Source of the DNA: Acidovorax sp. NCPPB 4044
GTDB taxonomy: Bacteria; Pseudomonadota; Gammaproteobacteria; Burkholderiales; Burkholderiaceae_C
Reading direction: 5' to 3'
Assembly (NCBI RefSeq): GCF_028069655.1
Contig: NZ_JAMCOS010000001.1
Span: 1,580,001-1,644,000, forward strand
DNA length: 64,000 nucleotides
Shown: positions 18,014 to 27,695 of the stretch, one piece after another
Position numbering within the stretch: position 1 is the first letter of the stretch
How the letters are laid out: each line of letters begins with the position of its first letter
Notes under the pieces: model-generated
Databases searched by the model: none
The model's input: only the letters and a program-made list of their open reading frames with translations
Told to the model about the DNA's origin: nothing
Position numbers and translations under genes: made by a program

Positions 18014-19459
18014 ATGCCTGAAATCAAGACCAGCCTCGCCGTGCCGCTGGACACCCTGCGCGAGCAGATCGCGCTGGCGATCGCGCAAGTGAAGGCGCAC
18101 GAGGTTCCCGCGGCCTGCGTCCGACTCGCAGTCCAGTCTGCTGTGGAGGCCGACGACGAGCAGGAGGCTTTTCGGAGCAAACGCATGTACGTCCGCAAGC
18201 GGATACTCACTTGGCGCGAAGTGGAGCTGCTGGACCTTGCTCAACGGGTGCTGTGCGAATTCGGATCGGAAGACCTGGCCGATACCGTGTCGGAAATGAC
18301 CGTTCACGCTGAGCACCGCGTGAGTGAGTTGGTCCGACGCGATGTGCTGAAGGTGATCAACCGGCTGCCGAGCCTGTTCGGGGAGTTGCCGCTGATCGAA
18401 TCTCTGAGCGAGGTGTTCGGGGCGGAGTCGATCCAGGACGGCCCGGGAGTACGGCCTAGTCGTCACACTTTGCATGGCAGGATCCTGCAGCACTACGTCC
18501 ACAACGAAACCGACTGGTCCCACGAGGAACTGTTGATCGAGTGCGGCGTGCTGACATGCAGCCAAACTCGCTTTTTCTCACTGCTTGCCAAGCTGCTTCA
18601 TCCCGTGGTGCGCCGCGACGCCGAGCAGACAGAGCTGGCCGCAGCCATCAGCACTTCTCTGCGTCGCGATGGATTTGTCGTTAGGCAGACGGGCACGCAG
18701 TCCGGGTACGCCCTTTACGGCGTGGCGCGGGCGCAAGCCGGCGTCGCCGGATCCATGAAGAATCTGATTTTTGCCTCCATCGGAATGAAGCCAGAACTCG
18801 TCATTCGCGATGCCGTGAATAACGATGTGGAGATCGTCAAGCACGCCGACAAGGTACTCGTCTTCGATCGGCCCTTGCCCAGCTCGGGGCAGCTGCTCTG
18901 GAATGATCTGCGGGATTGGTACGCTGAACTCCACGGTATCGAGGAGGCCGAGAGTGCGAAAGAGCAGCTGTTCAGGCGTCTTCGCCAGGCTGTGATCGGG
19001 GCCCAATCGCCAGGTGAGCTGGCGCTGTTCCAGGGGTATTACGAACGCTATGGCGCAAAGCTTGGAAAACGCCTGCCGGCACTGATCCCTCAGGTCTACC
19101 TCCACTACGACCCCTACACGCGTCGCCAGCGGGGCGACGAGCAGGTCCTGGCGCGCCAGCGGATGGATTTTCTGATGATGCTGGAGCAGGGGGTACGCAT
19201 CGTCATCGAGATCGATGGCCGGCACCACTATGGCACTGAAGATCCTCAGTCACCGGACCGTTTCGTGGCCAGTGCCCAACGCTATGCGGAGACGGTCGCT
19301 GAGGATCGGCGCCTGCGTCTGGCGGGGTACGAGGTCTATCGGTTCGGAGGCTACGAGTTCATGGACGTGGACCTGCCGCAACGCAGGATCGGCCCACAAG
19401 CCCAGCACACCGTGGCCGACTTCTTCGACCGCTTGCTGGCACGCCATGGCGTTTCCTGA
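18014..19459 (+). CDS. AbiJ_NTD3-like protein with C-terminal PD-(D/E)XK nuclease domain
   Basis: 481 residues from the ATG; a GTG codon directly before it is an alternative start. Residues about 140-240 (HTLHGRILQHYV, DWSHEELL, GYALYGV) resemble the AbiJ N-terminal domain 3 found on abortive-infection proteins. The C-terminus has a Vsr/DUF559-like nuclease signature: Asp385 in RMDFLMML, Glu399-x-Asp401 in VIEIDGRHHYG, then EDRRLRLAGYEVYRF. It begins 39 bases after the fic stop on the same strand, so it may be the third gene of that operon. It ends 11 bases before the convergent RES gene. The domain names are my judgement; the nuclease motif is clear. Confidence 0.65.
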   Translation: MPEIKTSLAVPLDTLREQIALAIAQVKAHEVPAACVRLAVQSAVEADDEQEAFRSKRMYVRKRILTWREVELLDLAQRVLCEFGSEDLADTVSEMTVHAEHRVSELVRRDVLKVINRLPSLFGELPLIESLSEVFGAESIQDGPGVRPSRHTLHGRILQHYVHNETDWSHEELLIECGVLTCSQTRFFSLLAKLLHPVVRRDAEQTELAAAISTSLRRDGFVVRQTGTQSGYALYGVARAQAGVAGSMKNLIFASIGMKPELVIRDAVNNDVEIVKHADKVLVFDRPLPSSGQLLWNDLRDWYAELHGIEEAESAKEQLFRRLRQAVIGAQSPGELALFQGYYERYGAKLGKRLPALIPQVYLHYDPYTRRQRGDEQVLARQRMDFLMMLEQGVRIVIEIDGRHHYGTEDPQSPDRFVASAQRYAETVAEDRRLRLAGYEVYRFGGYEFMDVDLPQRRIGPQAQHTVADFFDRLLARHGVS

Positions 19460-19470
19460 GTAGGCGCCTC

Positions 19471-20973
19471 CTAGAGTGGGTCCTGCAGCTTGGTGAGGTC
19501 GCTCGTGCTGACCGGCGCTGTTTGGTGTGGCTGAACGAACTGGGGATGCCGGACTCGTCGCACCGAGAAGGCCGTGCTGCGTACCTGGACTGATTCGATG
19601 TGGTGCACCTCGACAGACGAGAGATCGATCTGCAGCGTTGGCTCGCGGCCTGCTTCGGTTGAGCTGTAGAGTGTCCATGGGACAAAAGCGAAAGGATCAT
19701 TCGCATCGCTTTCCTGCAGCTCTGGCGCTGGCGGCGTTTCCTCCCAAACCCGGTAGTCTGGCGAGCTTCGATCATCGTCGTATTCCACGGATCTGCTTGA
19801 AATCTTCGTCCCATGAGGAAGCTCCATCGGCGCGACCAGCGCCGCGGAGTGGAACAACACCACATTGCGCCCCTTCCTCGATTGCGCCGAGGCGAAGATG
19901 ATTCCGTCCAGGCGTGGTTCGTTCTGCGTGGCCAGAAAGTCGGCGATGGCCTGCGTGATCAGATAATCGAACGCCTCATCATCGGGCATCACGGGGCGGG
20001 TCAATCTTTCGCTCAGCGTCTGCAGGAACGCGACACGCTCCAGCCTATCCTTCAAGGTGGGATCGAAGATGCTCCCGCTATCCCGTGTATGGTCGAGCGC
20101 GGTCAGGTCCAAGAGCCGCAGTTGCCGGATGATCTCGAATTTTGCGACGGCCACTTTGCTGCCGACCGGCGGTCTGACTTCTGCCAGCGCGCTAGCGCTG
20201 TTCGTGGCGCCATAGAACACCGATATCCCTTTAGCGTTCATCCGTCCGGCATTGGATAGCCTGGCGGGCGGGGCGCCGATGTGCAAATCCGGTCGGCACA
20301 GAGCCTCTTCCAGCTTGGCGTCCGACTGGAATACGCGTGCACGAAAGAGGTGGTTGATCCGGTGCTGCGGCCCCGAAAAGACAATTACCGGATGCCTTGG
20401 TTTCGTTCGCAACTGATCGATGGCGCCAAAGACGCGAGCCAGCAACGCCGAACCTTCCCTGTTGAAGAACCGGGCTTCCGTCTGCAGCGCGTGCTCGAAT
20501 GACGACCAGGCCCAATGCCACTCTCGCGCGTCGGTCTTCTTCTCTTCGTAGCAGGCATCTGCTGCAAACTCCGTCTCCGCCCCCATTCGGGCCATTTCGA
20601 TGTCGTCGTGACGGTCTTCCAGGATGGCTTGAATATCTCTGGCCGCGGCACTGGGGATGGACGCCGTGTCCTCGATGGCTTCGACTGTCTCCTGGCCCTC
20701 CCGGTACCAGCTGAGATTCAACTCGCGGTCGGCATATAGCGCGCGCTCCGACTCCGGCGGTTCGGTGCCGGTGCGAATCATGTGGTCGTTGAACGCTGTC
20801 TCTACCATGTCGGCCATGTCCCCGATGCCCAAGGTCCTGGCGGCTTCCTCGCCGCAGTACGCGCAATGCTCGGGGCTGCCTTCTTTCTTGATCAACGCGG
20901 AGAGGAACGTTTCGGCAACGCAGTCGCTGCAAATGCGTTGGGCGCTGAGCGTTTCAAGGTCACCAGGGTGCAT
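19471..20973 (-). CDS. RES-domain protein with HEPN/RES N-terminal domain (putative NAD-degrading toxin)
   Basis: 500 residues with an AGGAG ribosome site upstream. The N-terminus has a zinc-ribbon-like pair (CSDCVAE at about 15, CAYCGEE at about 37) as in the HEPN/RES N-terminal domain. The RES domain spans about 215-390: RARVF, then RMNAKGISVFYGA and ALAEVRPPVG, which supply the Arg, Tyr and Glu expected in the active site. Small RES toxins cleave NAD+, and longer versions like this occur in defence islands without a paired Xre antitoxin. None is adjacent here. It converges with the nuclease gene at 18014-19459. Confidence 0.75.
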   Translation of the reverse strand: MHPGDLETLSAQRICSDCVAETFLSALIKKEGSPEHCAYCGEEAARTLGIGDMADMVETAFNDHMIRTGTEPPESERALYADRELNLSWYREGQETVEAIEDTASIPSAAARDIQAILEDRHDDIEMARMGAETEFAADACYEEKKTDAREWHWAWSSFEHALQTEARFFNREGSALLARVFGAIDQLRTKPRHPVIVFSGPQHRINHLFRARVFQSDAKLEEALCRPDLHIGAPPARLSNAGRMNAKGISVFYGATNSASALAEVRPPVGSKVAVAKFEIIRQLRLLDLTALDHTRDSGSIFDPTLKDRLERVAFLQTLSERLTRPVMPDDEAFDYLITQAIADFLATQNEPRLDGIIFASAQSRKGRNVVLFHSAALVAPMELPHGTKISSRSVEYDDDRSSPDYRVWEETPPAPELQESDANDPFAFVPWTLYSSTEAGREPTLQIDLSSVEVHHIESVQVRSTAFSVRRVRHPQFVQPHQTAPVSTSDLTKLQDPL

Positions 20974-21398
20974 GGGGCAGTCTCCTATTCAAAGGCTATT
21001 GCGTGTGATCGTAGACGGGAGCGCGAGAGCACAATGCCGCACTGAGGGTACTGGCGGTGCGGGGCAATCGAAGCGCCTAGCGTCATTGATGCGCTAAGAC
21101 TCGCTGACGCTTTGGGCGCCGGCAGATCTTGGGATTTCATCTGCAGCAGATTCGTGGTCCAGTCGGCTGTCTGGGTTTGATGGACGGGACCCAAAGATTT
21201 CAACTTTTGGAATGTTTTTCTTGGTGCTTGAACCTTGGCCGAGCGCCGCCAGCGTCTGCTGTCCGGACTGGATGCCGCGAAGGCAAATAGGGCGCCGCAT
21301 CTGTGCTCCGGGTGTTTCTACCGCAACGTGTGCCCATCGCATGGGCGCGATGCCGCGGCCAAGGACGGGTTTCGCCAGCGCCATGGGCGCGGCGCGGG
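20974..21398. other. Gene-free stretch between the RES and GIY-YIG-like genes
   Basis: About 425 bases with only short, mutually overlapping frames on both strands and no family resemblance. It holds the upstream region of the RES gene, including its ribosome site. It may contain a relic of a lost gene; I see no repeat or RNA signature. Confidence 0.3.
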
Positions 21399-22361
21399 CT
21401 AGTGTGCGGCTCCTCGCCCTGACTGCGGAGCGATGGAGTGCTCGATGTAGTGCGTCGAAGCTGGTGCAACCTCTCGAGAATAAATTTCGAGACCCCCGAT
21501 ATTCTCGTTGTCTATTTGGACGAGCAAGAATTCCGTCTGCGCTGAGCTCGCGCGACGAGAAGCGTCGGTCGTCGCGGCGGGGAAGTTGATGTAGTGGGTG
21601 TTGTACTGATCGGTCTTGAAGTATGAGATTGCGCAGGCCTCAACCAAGCTGATTTGATCGTCCAAACTCGGGCGGTAGGGCGGTATGGTGTGCCGAAGAT
21701 TCAATACGCGAACCTTGTCTGCATCATGTTTGACCAAGCCGCCGACCGTTCTTCGATAGTCAAATTTGTAGACCAGCGCGAAGACTTCGGTCTCAGGATC
21801 GTCCGAATTGATCTGCGCAAGCACTTTTTGAAGCGTTGAATGGCTCTTCAATCGATCTTGCGTGTTTTTTGCGAGGCCTTTGCCGATGTAGAGCACTTCC
21901 AGTTGCCTAGCGAACGGGGGAAGCGTTTCTATCAAATGCGCCATGTTGGCAAATAACATTTGAGAGAGAGTGCTCCCGTCGTCCTTCAGCGCCAGCAATT
22001 CCCGATGTGGGAAGGGCGATGCCACGAATGATGCTGCGCGCTTGCCATCATCGCGCTGTATTTCCACTTTGGCCTCGTGAGTTATCCCGCGTATTGAACA
22101 ATGGACCTTAAGGTAGACATACTCTTCACTCCAACTGATAGATTCAGGGACGACCGAGAGCCTTGGGCGCTTGCAGATCATGTACAGATGGCACTCATCC
22201 AGCCGTTCTAGCAGGTCAGGTTGAACAAGCTCGGGCAAATCGTGAATGTCACGAATCCTGTACAGGAATCGATCGATGGATCGGAAATCGGCGAATACGA
22301 CCGGGAAACGGCTGACCATGGCACGCGCCAAGGGGCTGTCTGATGGTTGTGGAGATGGCAT
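21399..22361 (-). CDS. Uncharacterised protein with a GIY-YIG-like segment
   Basis: 320 residues. I do not recognise the family as a whole. Residues about 154-180 (LEVLYIGKG, then Arg170, His174) followed by a helix, and an acidic residue in VEACAISYF at about 247, resemble the layout of GIY-YIG nucleases (YIG, Arg, His/Tyr, Glu). The first GIY half of the motif is weak. The N-terminal 150 residues are unassigned. It lies alone on the minus strand between the RES gene and abiH, inside the defence island. GAGGA in front of the ATG supports the start. Confidence 0.5.
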   Translation of the reverse strand: MPSPQPSDSPLARAMVSRFPVVFADFRSIDRFLYRIRDIHDLPELVQPDLLERLDECHLYMICKRPRLSVVPESISWSEEYVYLKVHCSIRGITHEAKVEIQRDDGKRAASFVASPFPHRELLALKDDGSTLSQMLFANMAHLIETLPPFARQLEVLYIGKGLAKNTQDRLKSHSTLQKVLAQINSDDPETEVFALVYKFDYRRTVGGLVKHDADKVRVLNLRHTIPPYRPSLDDQISLVEACAISYFKTDQYNTHYINFPAATTDASRRASSAQTEFLLVQIDNENIGGLEIYSREVAPASTHYIEHSIAPQSGRGAAH

Positions 22362-22566
22362 GGGGAATCCTCGTCGGCCAGATCATGCACCCAGTTGCCG
22401 ACTACGGTAGTGGCCTCTTCAATGCGGGTCGAGTATCTACAAAGTAATTGGGTTGAAAACGGTAAGCAGCCTGGGGCGCAGCGGATCTGAAACGGCTGCT
22501 GGGAACGCACGGTCTGCTGTGTGGCGTGCCGACAAAGAGTTGGTCGCGCGGCCGTTGCGTAGCGGG

Positions 22567-23526
22567 TCAAGGCGCCCAGAGCGACAGGGCATTGAGCGGA
22601 ACGTAATTCGTCTTGTCTGAGGGCACGCCGAGATGGCGCATAGCCTCTTCCGCATCCTGTGAGCTCTCATAAAAGCTCACCTGCCAATGGGTCTCGGTGT
22701 TGCCGATATGGTGCAGGACTTCCTTCAGGTAAGGCATTTCGACCTCGGCCAGCGAATGCCCCATCACCAACACCCTGCGAATGTCGGACAAGCTGCAGAA
22801 GAAGGATTTGTGCTGCGCGATCACCCGCTCCGTCGGCTTGAAGGTCGCGGAGAAGTACCCGTCGATAATGTTGTTGCCTTCCAGAATGCGGGTATCAGCT
22901 TCTTCATGATCGATGCCGTGATTGAAGGAGTCCGCGGGGGATCGCTTCCAACCGTGTCCCAGGATCAGCTGATCATCGACTTGCCTGGCCGCCCCGTGAA
23001 TGTGAAGAACGTTGGTGTCGGGAACACCGTATACGCGCTGCAGCGTGTCCGTGTAGTTGAACGTGAGGTACCTGGCGTCTCTACGAAGGGGAAGCATGCG
23101 TCCAGCCAGCGATGCAGGCTGGGGGATCTTGAGCTGCCGGACCCATTGGCCGAACCGCTGGCGAAGTGTCTTGGAGAGGGCTTCGACCACCCGGTCCAGT
23201 TCGTACTGGTAGTCATGGTGGCCGGCATCGCTCCAGTCTTCTGCTCCGTAGGACGCGAGGTACTGGCCCGCATCGTCCAGCAAAGAGTCGGTGTCAAGGT
23301 GCGCCAACTGGGATTCGAACTGCCACCAGAAGTCATCGTCGACAGTGAAGTAACGGCTCAGGTGGTCGTAGGTGCCGTGGTCGACTTCAGACAGATATTC
23401 GCCGAAATGCTGGTAGCCGGACTCGATTCCGTGGTGCAGATCGAAGCCATTGCCCACGATGTAAAGGATCTGATGGCCAGGTGTCATCGCGGTATCCGTG
23501 ATGGTGGGATTGTTGTCGTTGTTCAT
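22567..23526 (-). CDS. AbiH-family abortive infection protein
   Basis: 319 residues from the ATG at 23526; a longer in-frame start at 23631 would add a tail not seen in the family. The N-terminal LYIVGNGFDLHHG motif, the central LTFNYTDTLQRVY and the LHIHG...LILGHG segment are hallmarks of AbiH proteins, which adopt a SIR2-like nucleotide-binding fold. Lactococcal AbiH aborts phage infection. The substrate of this group is not known, though NAD is plausible. It is a single gene between the GIY-YIG-like gene and the Gabija pair. Confidence 0.82.
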   Translation of the reverse strand: MNNDNNPTITDTAMTPGHQILYIVGNGFDLHHGIESGYQHFGEYLSEVDHGTYDHLSRYFTVDDDFWWQFESQLAHLDTDSLLDDAGQYLASYGAEDWSDAGHHDYQYELDRVVEALSKTLRQRFGQWVRQLKIPQPASLAGRMLPLRRDARYLTFNYTDTLQRVYGVPDTNVLHIHGAARQVDDQLILGHGWKRSPADSFNHGIDHEEADTRILEGNNIIDGYFSATFKPTERVIAQHKSFFCSLSDIRRVLVMGHSLAEVEMPYLKEVLHHIGNTETHWQVSFYESSQDAEEAMRHLGVPSDKTNYVPLNALSLWAP

Positions 23527-23682
23527 GCTGTACGCCGGGTCAGGCGACATCGCCGGAATGGGCCTGCTCGGACCAGCGCAATCGGGGGCAGGCGAGACTG
23601 GGAATGCGCAATGCGTTGCGAAGCCACCCAACGCGGCAACGTCCAGGGCGGGTGGCGGCTGAGGTTGTGGTCCAACTGAGCA

Positions 23683-25590
23683 TCAGTCACCGCTGAGGGT
23701 TTGAACACCCGCTGAGGCCAGGAGCTCGTAGAGCGGCGCGATGCTGGTTCGTGATCCCCGCTCCGCCGTGTACGTGAAGACGACGCGTTGCTTAGCGCGC
23801 GTGAATGCCACGAAGAAGCCAGCGGTTGCATCGGCAGTGTCCTTGGCATAGCTCCACCAGGCCGAATCGTCCAGTCCGACGAAGATCACCGTGTGGTATT
23901 CCAGCCCTTTGCTCTTGTGCAAGGTCATGAGCGGCAGCGCGTTGATGCCTTCGTAGGCATCGAGCGCCGCGAACCAATCCGCGGCGCTGGCTGAACTGGA
24001 CGTCAGGTGCAGCGCGACGCTGTTCTCCACCTCGGCCAACCAGTTTCCTTGCGCGTACGGTGCGTGGTCGGCGATCAAGGTGTCTCGCCCCAGGAATGAC
24101 ACGACTTCCTGGACCAAAAGGCGGGATGCCGCCTCGGTCGCGGGCGGCACGGGGTGCTGCGCGCCGAACCGGGTCGCGAAGGCATCCAGATCGCGGGCCA
24201 GGATGCGCCGCGCCCGATCGTCACTCGGCTCTATGCCGCGCAGACCCGCCAGCACATGCTGCGCTTCGTTCCAGGTCGATCCATTGCGCGCGGTGAGGGC
24301 CAAGCGCAGCAGGAGCAGCAGGTGCGCGGAGAGTGGTTCGGTAAGGAGCTCCTGCAGCATCTGTGCGCCCACGTAGGCGGCCTCGTTGCGCAACGGGATG
24401 CCGGCGGCTGCGAACACTGGGCCAAGAACCTGTGCATAGTCTTCCGACTTCTGCCGCACGAGCAGGACGAAGTCGTTGGGCTTCAGCTTGTGCTTTTGCA
24501 TCTGTTCGACGACGAATTTCGCCAATCGGTCGGCCTCTATCTGCGCGCTGGAGAAGTCCACGATGACGCAGCATGCATCGGTGATGCTGGCTGCGGCCTG
24601 TGATTGAGGACGGGGAGCGGCCGTGTCCAGCGCTTGTGCCAGAGTGTGCTGGATGCGCACCAGTTCTGGAGAGGATCTGTAGTTACTGAAAAGCGGGATG
24701 CGTGTTGCGCCGAAAGATTGCTCGAAGACGCCGAAGGGGTCGTCCATGGCCAGGGCGAACCGCATGATCTGTTGCTTGTTGTCGCCGACGGCCGTCATGA
24801 TGGCAGGCGTTCCGAGGAAGATCGACTGCACGAGGTCCAGTTGGGCCTGCGTCGTGTCCTGGAATTCGTCCATGAACACATGGGAGTAGGTGAGGGCCAG
24901 CGCGTTGCGCATCGACAGGTTGACGCGTACGAGCAGCTCCGCCAGGCGGCTGAGCATCGCAAACGTCAGGTAGCTGCGATCCACGCTGCGCAACTGCTCA
25001 TCCCAGAATCGCTGGCCGGCCCAGTAGCCCGCATTGGAGGGGATCCAGCCGCCCTCCGGCAAGCGCTCCGCGAGGATGTGGCGACGTTCGAAGAAGTCGG
25101 CCGGTAGCTGCAGAAGGGCCGGCTGCCCGAAAGGATTGTCCTGCGCGATCCGTGCGCGCCGCAGGAAGTCCGCCCAGTGGGCCTTCTTTGGAAACAGAAT
25201 GCCGTAGTCGGCCGTGGGCCGCCACCGGTCTGGCAACGCCTGGCCGAACCGATCGACGAGCCCTTTGGCGAAGGCGTCGAACGTGAGCGAGTCGAAGCGG
25301 CTCGCATGGTCAGGGTGGCATCGCTGGCGCACGCGCCGCGCGAGATTGCGTGCAGCATCGCGTTTGAAGCTGATGGCCAGGATGCGTTGCGGTGTCGGCG
25401 AGGCGCCTGTTTGTAGCAGGAATGCAGCTCGTTGTGCCAGCAGCTCGGTCTTTCCTGCGCCCGGGCCGGCCAGCACGGAGTGGTGCACGCTCGACCTGAC
25501 CACCTCCAGGGCGTTGCGTTCCAGACTGGTAACCCCGACGGGCTGCCAGTCGGCAGTGGCAATGCGTCGCGGCGGTAGCGACATGGTCAC
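23683..25590 (-). CDS. gajB: UvrD/PcrA-like helicase, GajB-like partner of the OLD nuclease
   Basis: 635 residues from a GTG that overlaps the end of the OLD nuclease gene by four bases (GTGA). Superfamily 1 motifs are clear: Walker A AGPGAGKTELL near residue 40, motif II FMDEFQDTT, the LHKSKGLEYHTV motif, and FVAFTRAKQRVVF near the C-terminus. A UvrD-like helicase directly behind an OLD-family nuclease is the arrangement of class 2 OLD/Gabija anti-phage systems. There GajB senses or exposes DNA ends and activates GajA. It is longer than the roughly 500-residue reference GajB, so this may be a distant subtype. Confidence 0.8.
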   Translation of the reverse strand: MTMSLPPRRIATADWQPVGVTSLERNALEVVRSSVHHSVLAGPGAGKTELLAQRAAFLLQTGASPTPQRILAISFKRDAARNLARRVRQRCHPDHASRFDSLTFDAFAKGLVDRFGQALPDRWRPTADYGILFPKKAHWADFLRRARIAQDNPFGQPALLQLPADFFERRHILAERLPEGGWIPSNAGYWAGQRFWDEQLRSVDRSYLTFAMLSRLAELLVRVNLSMRNALALTYSHVFMDEFQDTTQAQLDLVQSIFLGTPAIMTAVGDNKQQIMRFALAMDDPFGVFEQSFGATRIPLFSNYRSSPELVRIQHTLAQALDTAAPRPQSQAAASITDACCVIVDFSSAQIEADRLAKFVVEQMQKHKLKPNDFVLLVRQKSEDYAQVLGPVFAAAGIPLRNEAAYVGAQMLQELLTEPLSAHLLLLLRLALTARNGSTWNEAQHVLAGLRGIEPSDDRARRILARDLDAFATRFGAQHPVPPATEAASRLLVQEVVSFLGRDTLIADHAPYAQGNWLAEVENSVALHLTSSSASAADWFAALDAYEGINALPLMTLHKSKGLEYHTVIFVGLDDSAWWSYAKDTADATAGFFVAFTRAKQRVVFTYTAERGSRTSIAPLYELLASAGVQTLSGD

Positions 25591-27560
25591 AGCCCCGACA
25601 ATTGGCCAGCGATGTGCTGGACAACACGCCGGAGCGGGTCGGGCATGCCCACCTTCAATGCCGCCGCGTCGATGTGGGCGAGGGCCCGCAGGTGGGTCGC
25701 GGGCTTGCTGTGCGTCAGGAAGTGGTAGCGGTAAGCCGCCATGTGGTCGCGATAGGGCTGCGCGCTCTCCTTGTAGGCGTCCAGCCCTGGGCCCGCAGTT
25801 CCGAGGACCACTTCGGCTGCGGCTTCGTTGGTCATGCGGGGGCCTGTGCCTTCGATCGTCGCCGCGTAGGCAGAAGGGAAGGCAGCGAGCATGGCCATGT
25901 CCAGGTCGAGGGGCCAGGAAAAGAACACCGACGAGGATCTCTCAAGGTAGTTCACCCAACTCGGCAAAAATTCCATTGGGTCGTGTTGGTCCATCCGCGA
26001 CACCTCTTCATCGGTAAGACAATTTCCTTTGTCGGTCGTCAGAATCTGCTCTCGCGGAACGCCTAGCGCCAGCAACTGGGTCAACGCATTCTTGACGCGC
26101 CCGAACCCGCCGCCTTCCCGGCCGTAGTCCAGGTCGAGCAGCGTTGCATAGGGGATGCCCAATCCCTTGAGTAGCCGCCAGAAATGGTTCACGTGGCGAC
26201 CGCCCAGCGGCACGATGGCGACGAAGGACGGGTCGACGAGCAGGTCCAGCGCTTTGGCCAATCGCGGCAGCACGATGCGCTCGGAGTCCCCCTCCACCAG
26301 CAGAACGAAGCGCGCGAAGTACAGCTCAGGGAACGCCAGGAAAGCGTTGCGCACGAACTTCATGGCTTCGACCTCGAAGATGGGCATCGGAATAGGCAAG
26401 ACGGTGGAGACTCCTGTCGCCATGTCGCGCCGGCAGTACCGGACATCATCGGGTGGAACGCGTCCGAGCACCGAGGGGGAGTGGCTGGAGACGATTGCTT
26501 GGCCAGCTCCCGTGTCGACCAGACTGCGAATCTGCTGCAGGATGCGCGAGAGGTAGTAGGGCGCGAGGTGGTTCTCGGGCTCCTCCACGGCGAATAGGGT
26601 GAGGGCGGGTACGGCCAGCTCTTCGGCGCGGAAGCCCTTGATCTGTCCCGCGACCGCGGCGCGTTCCACATCGAAGACCGCGGCCGCCAGTGCGAAGTAG
26701 AAAAGAGACTGCTGCCCGTCGCTGAGCGCATCCAGCCCACGCTCCTTGCCAGCGGGGCCTTGCTTGAATATCACGCCGATGCGTGCGACGACCTCCTCGA
26801 AGCGCCGGCTCATCAGGCTGAGCTCCGGGTCGCAGTCGATGTCGCTGTCGTGGAGGTGGCTCCAGCGCTTGGAGAGCGACTGGCTTATAGCCCGGATGGC
26901 GTTTTCGCTGCCGAATGCCGTCATGAGCTGCTCGCTGGCCGCGTTGACCACCCGGGTCGTGTCCTCGGACCACTCGATGGCCTTGAGCAGTCGCGCGGCC
27001 AGAGCGCCCGTGGTTGCACGGATCTGGGCGGCAGCGTCCCGGCTGGCGGGGGTGTAGAACAGCTGGATCAGCCCTCGGTCGCCAGCGGCCACTGGCGTTG
27101 CCTGGTCGTCGCGGACGTTTTCGTCGACCGTGCCGATCCAGGACAGCTCCTGCGTGACGCTGCCATCGGCTGTGCCATCGTCGTCCCAACGTGCGCGCAG
27201 CCGCATCCGGCAGAGTGGCGTGCCGCCCGGGCGCGTGATGCGCATATGGCGAAATACCGGCGCCACGGTGGTGGCAGTTGCGCTACCGTCGACCAGCTCT
27301 GGCAGGCTCAGGCGCACGTCTATGGTCAGTGTCCTGGTCTTGGGCGGCATGGCTTCCGCCGCCGGCACGTGGAAATCGGACGGGACGATTGTGCGCTGGG
27401 CCCGCGTCACCCCGAAAAGGCGCATGAGCGCCTGCAGGACTGCAGTCTTTCCCGATGCGTTCGGTCCGACGATGGCGGTCAGCCCAGCGCTGAATAGAAC
27501 GGTAGCGGATTGAGGTCCGAAACAGCGGAAGCCGGTGATGGTGACGCTCTCGATATGCAT
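25587..27560 (-). CDS. gajA: OLD-family ATPase/TOPRIM nuclease, GajA-like
   Basis: 657 residues. The start at 27560 is preferred over longer in-frame options because AGGAGGTG lies five bases upstream and the ABC fold begins at once (MHIESVTITGF). Walker A is GPNASGKT (32-39); the C-terminal head has GLDALSDGQQS and FAVEEPENHL. A TOPRIM domain follows (LLVEGDSERIVLP with catalytic Glu, then LLDLDYG). In Gabija, GajA is a nucleotide-inhibited nicking endonuclease unleashed during infection. The partner helicase overlaps its stop. Confidence 0.83.
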   Translation of the reverse strand: MHIESVTITGFRCFGPQSATVLFSAGLTAIVGPNASGKTAVLQALMRLFGVTRAQRTIVPSDFHVPAAEAMPPKTRTLTIDVRLSLPELVDGSATATTVAPVFRHMRITRPGGTPLCRMRLRARWDDDGTADGSVTQELSWIGTVDENVRDDQATPVAAGDRGLIQLFYTPASRDAAAQIRATTGALAARLLKAIEWSEDTTRVVNAASEQLMTAFGSENAIRAISQSLSKRWSHLHDSDIDCDPELSLMSRRFEEVVARIGVIFKQGPAGKERGLDALSDGQQSLFYFALAAAVFDVERAAVAGQIKGFRAEELAVPALTLFAVEEPENHLAPYYLSRILQQIRSLVDTGAGQAIVSSHSPSVLGRVPPDDVRYCRRDMATGVSTVLPIPMPIFEVEAMKFVRNAFLAFPELYFARFVLLVEGDSERIVLPRLAKALDLLVDPSFVAIVPLGGRHVNHFWRLLKGLGIPYATLLDLDYGREGGGFGRVKNALTQLLALGVPREQILTTDKGNCLTDEEVSRMDQHDPMEFLPSWVNYLERSSSVFFSWPLDLDMAMLAAFPSAYAATIEGTGPRMTNEAAAEVVLGTAGPGLDAYKESAQPYRDHMAAYRYHFLTHSKPATHLRALAHIDAAALKVGMPDPLRRVVQHIAGQLSGL

Positions 27561-27695
27561 TGACACACCTCCTCTTATGTCGATCATTGGATCGTCAGGA
27601 ACAAATTGTCGCAACTTGTTATGGGCGCGTCTCTGGGACGAATCAGGGCCACAAGGGTGCGTATGCTGGCGACCCACCGGATCAGCTTGGAGATG

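Noticed and set aside
21094..21384. A 96-codon minus-strand frame between the RES and GIY-YIG-like genes
   Set aside because: It competes with frames on both strands, has no family resemblance and no ribosome site.
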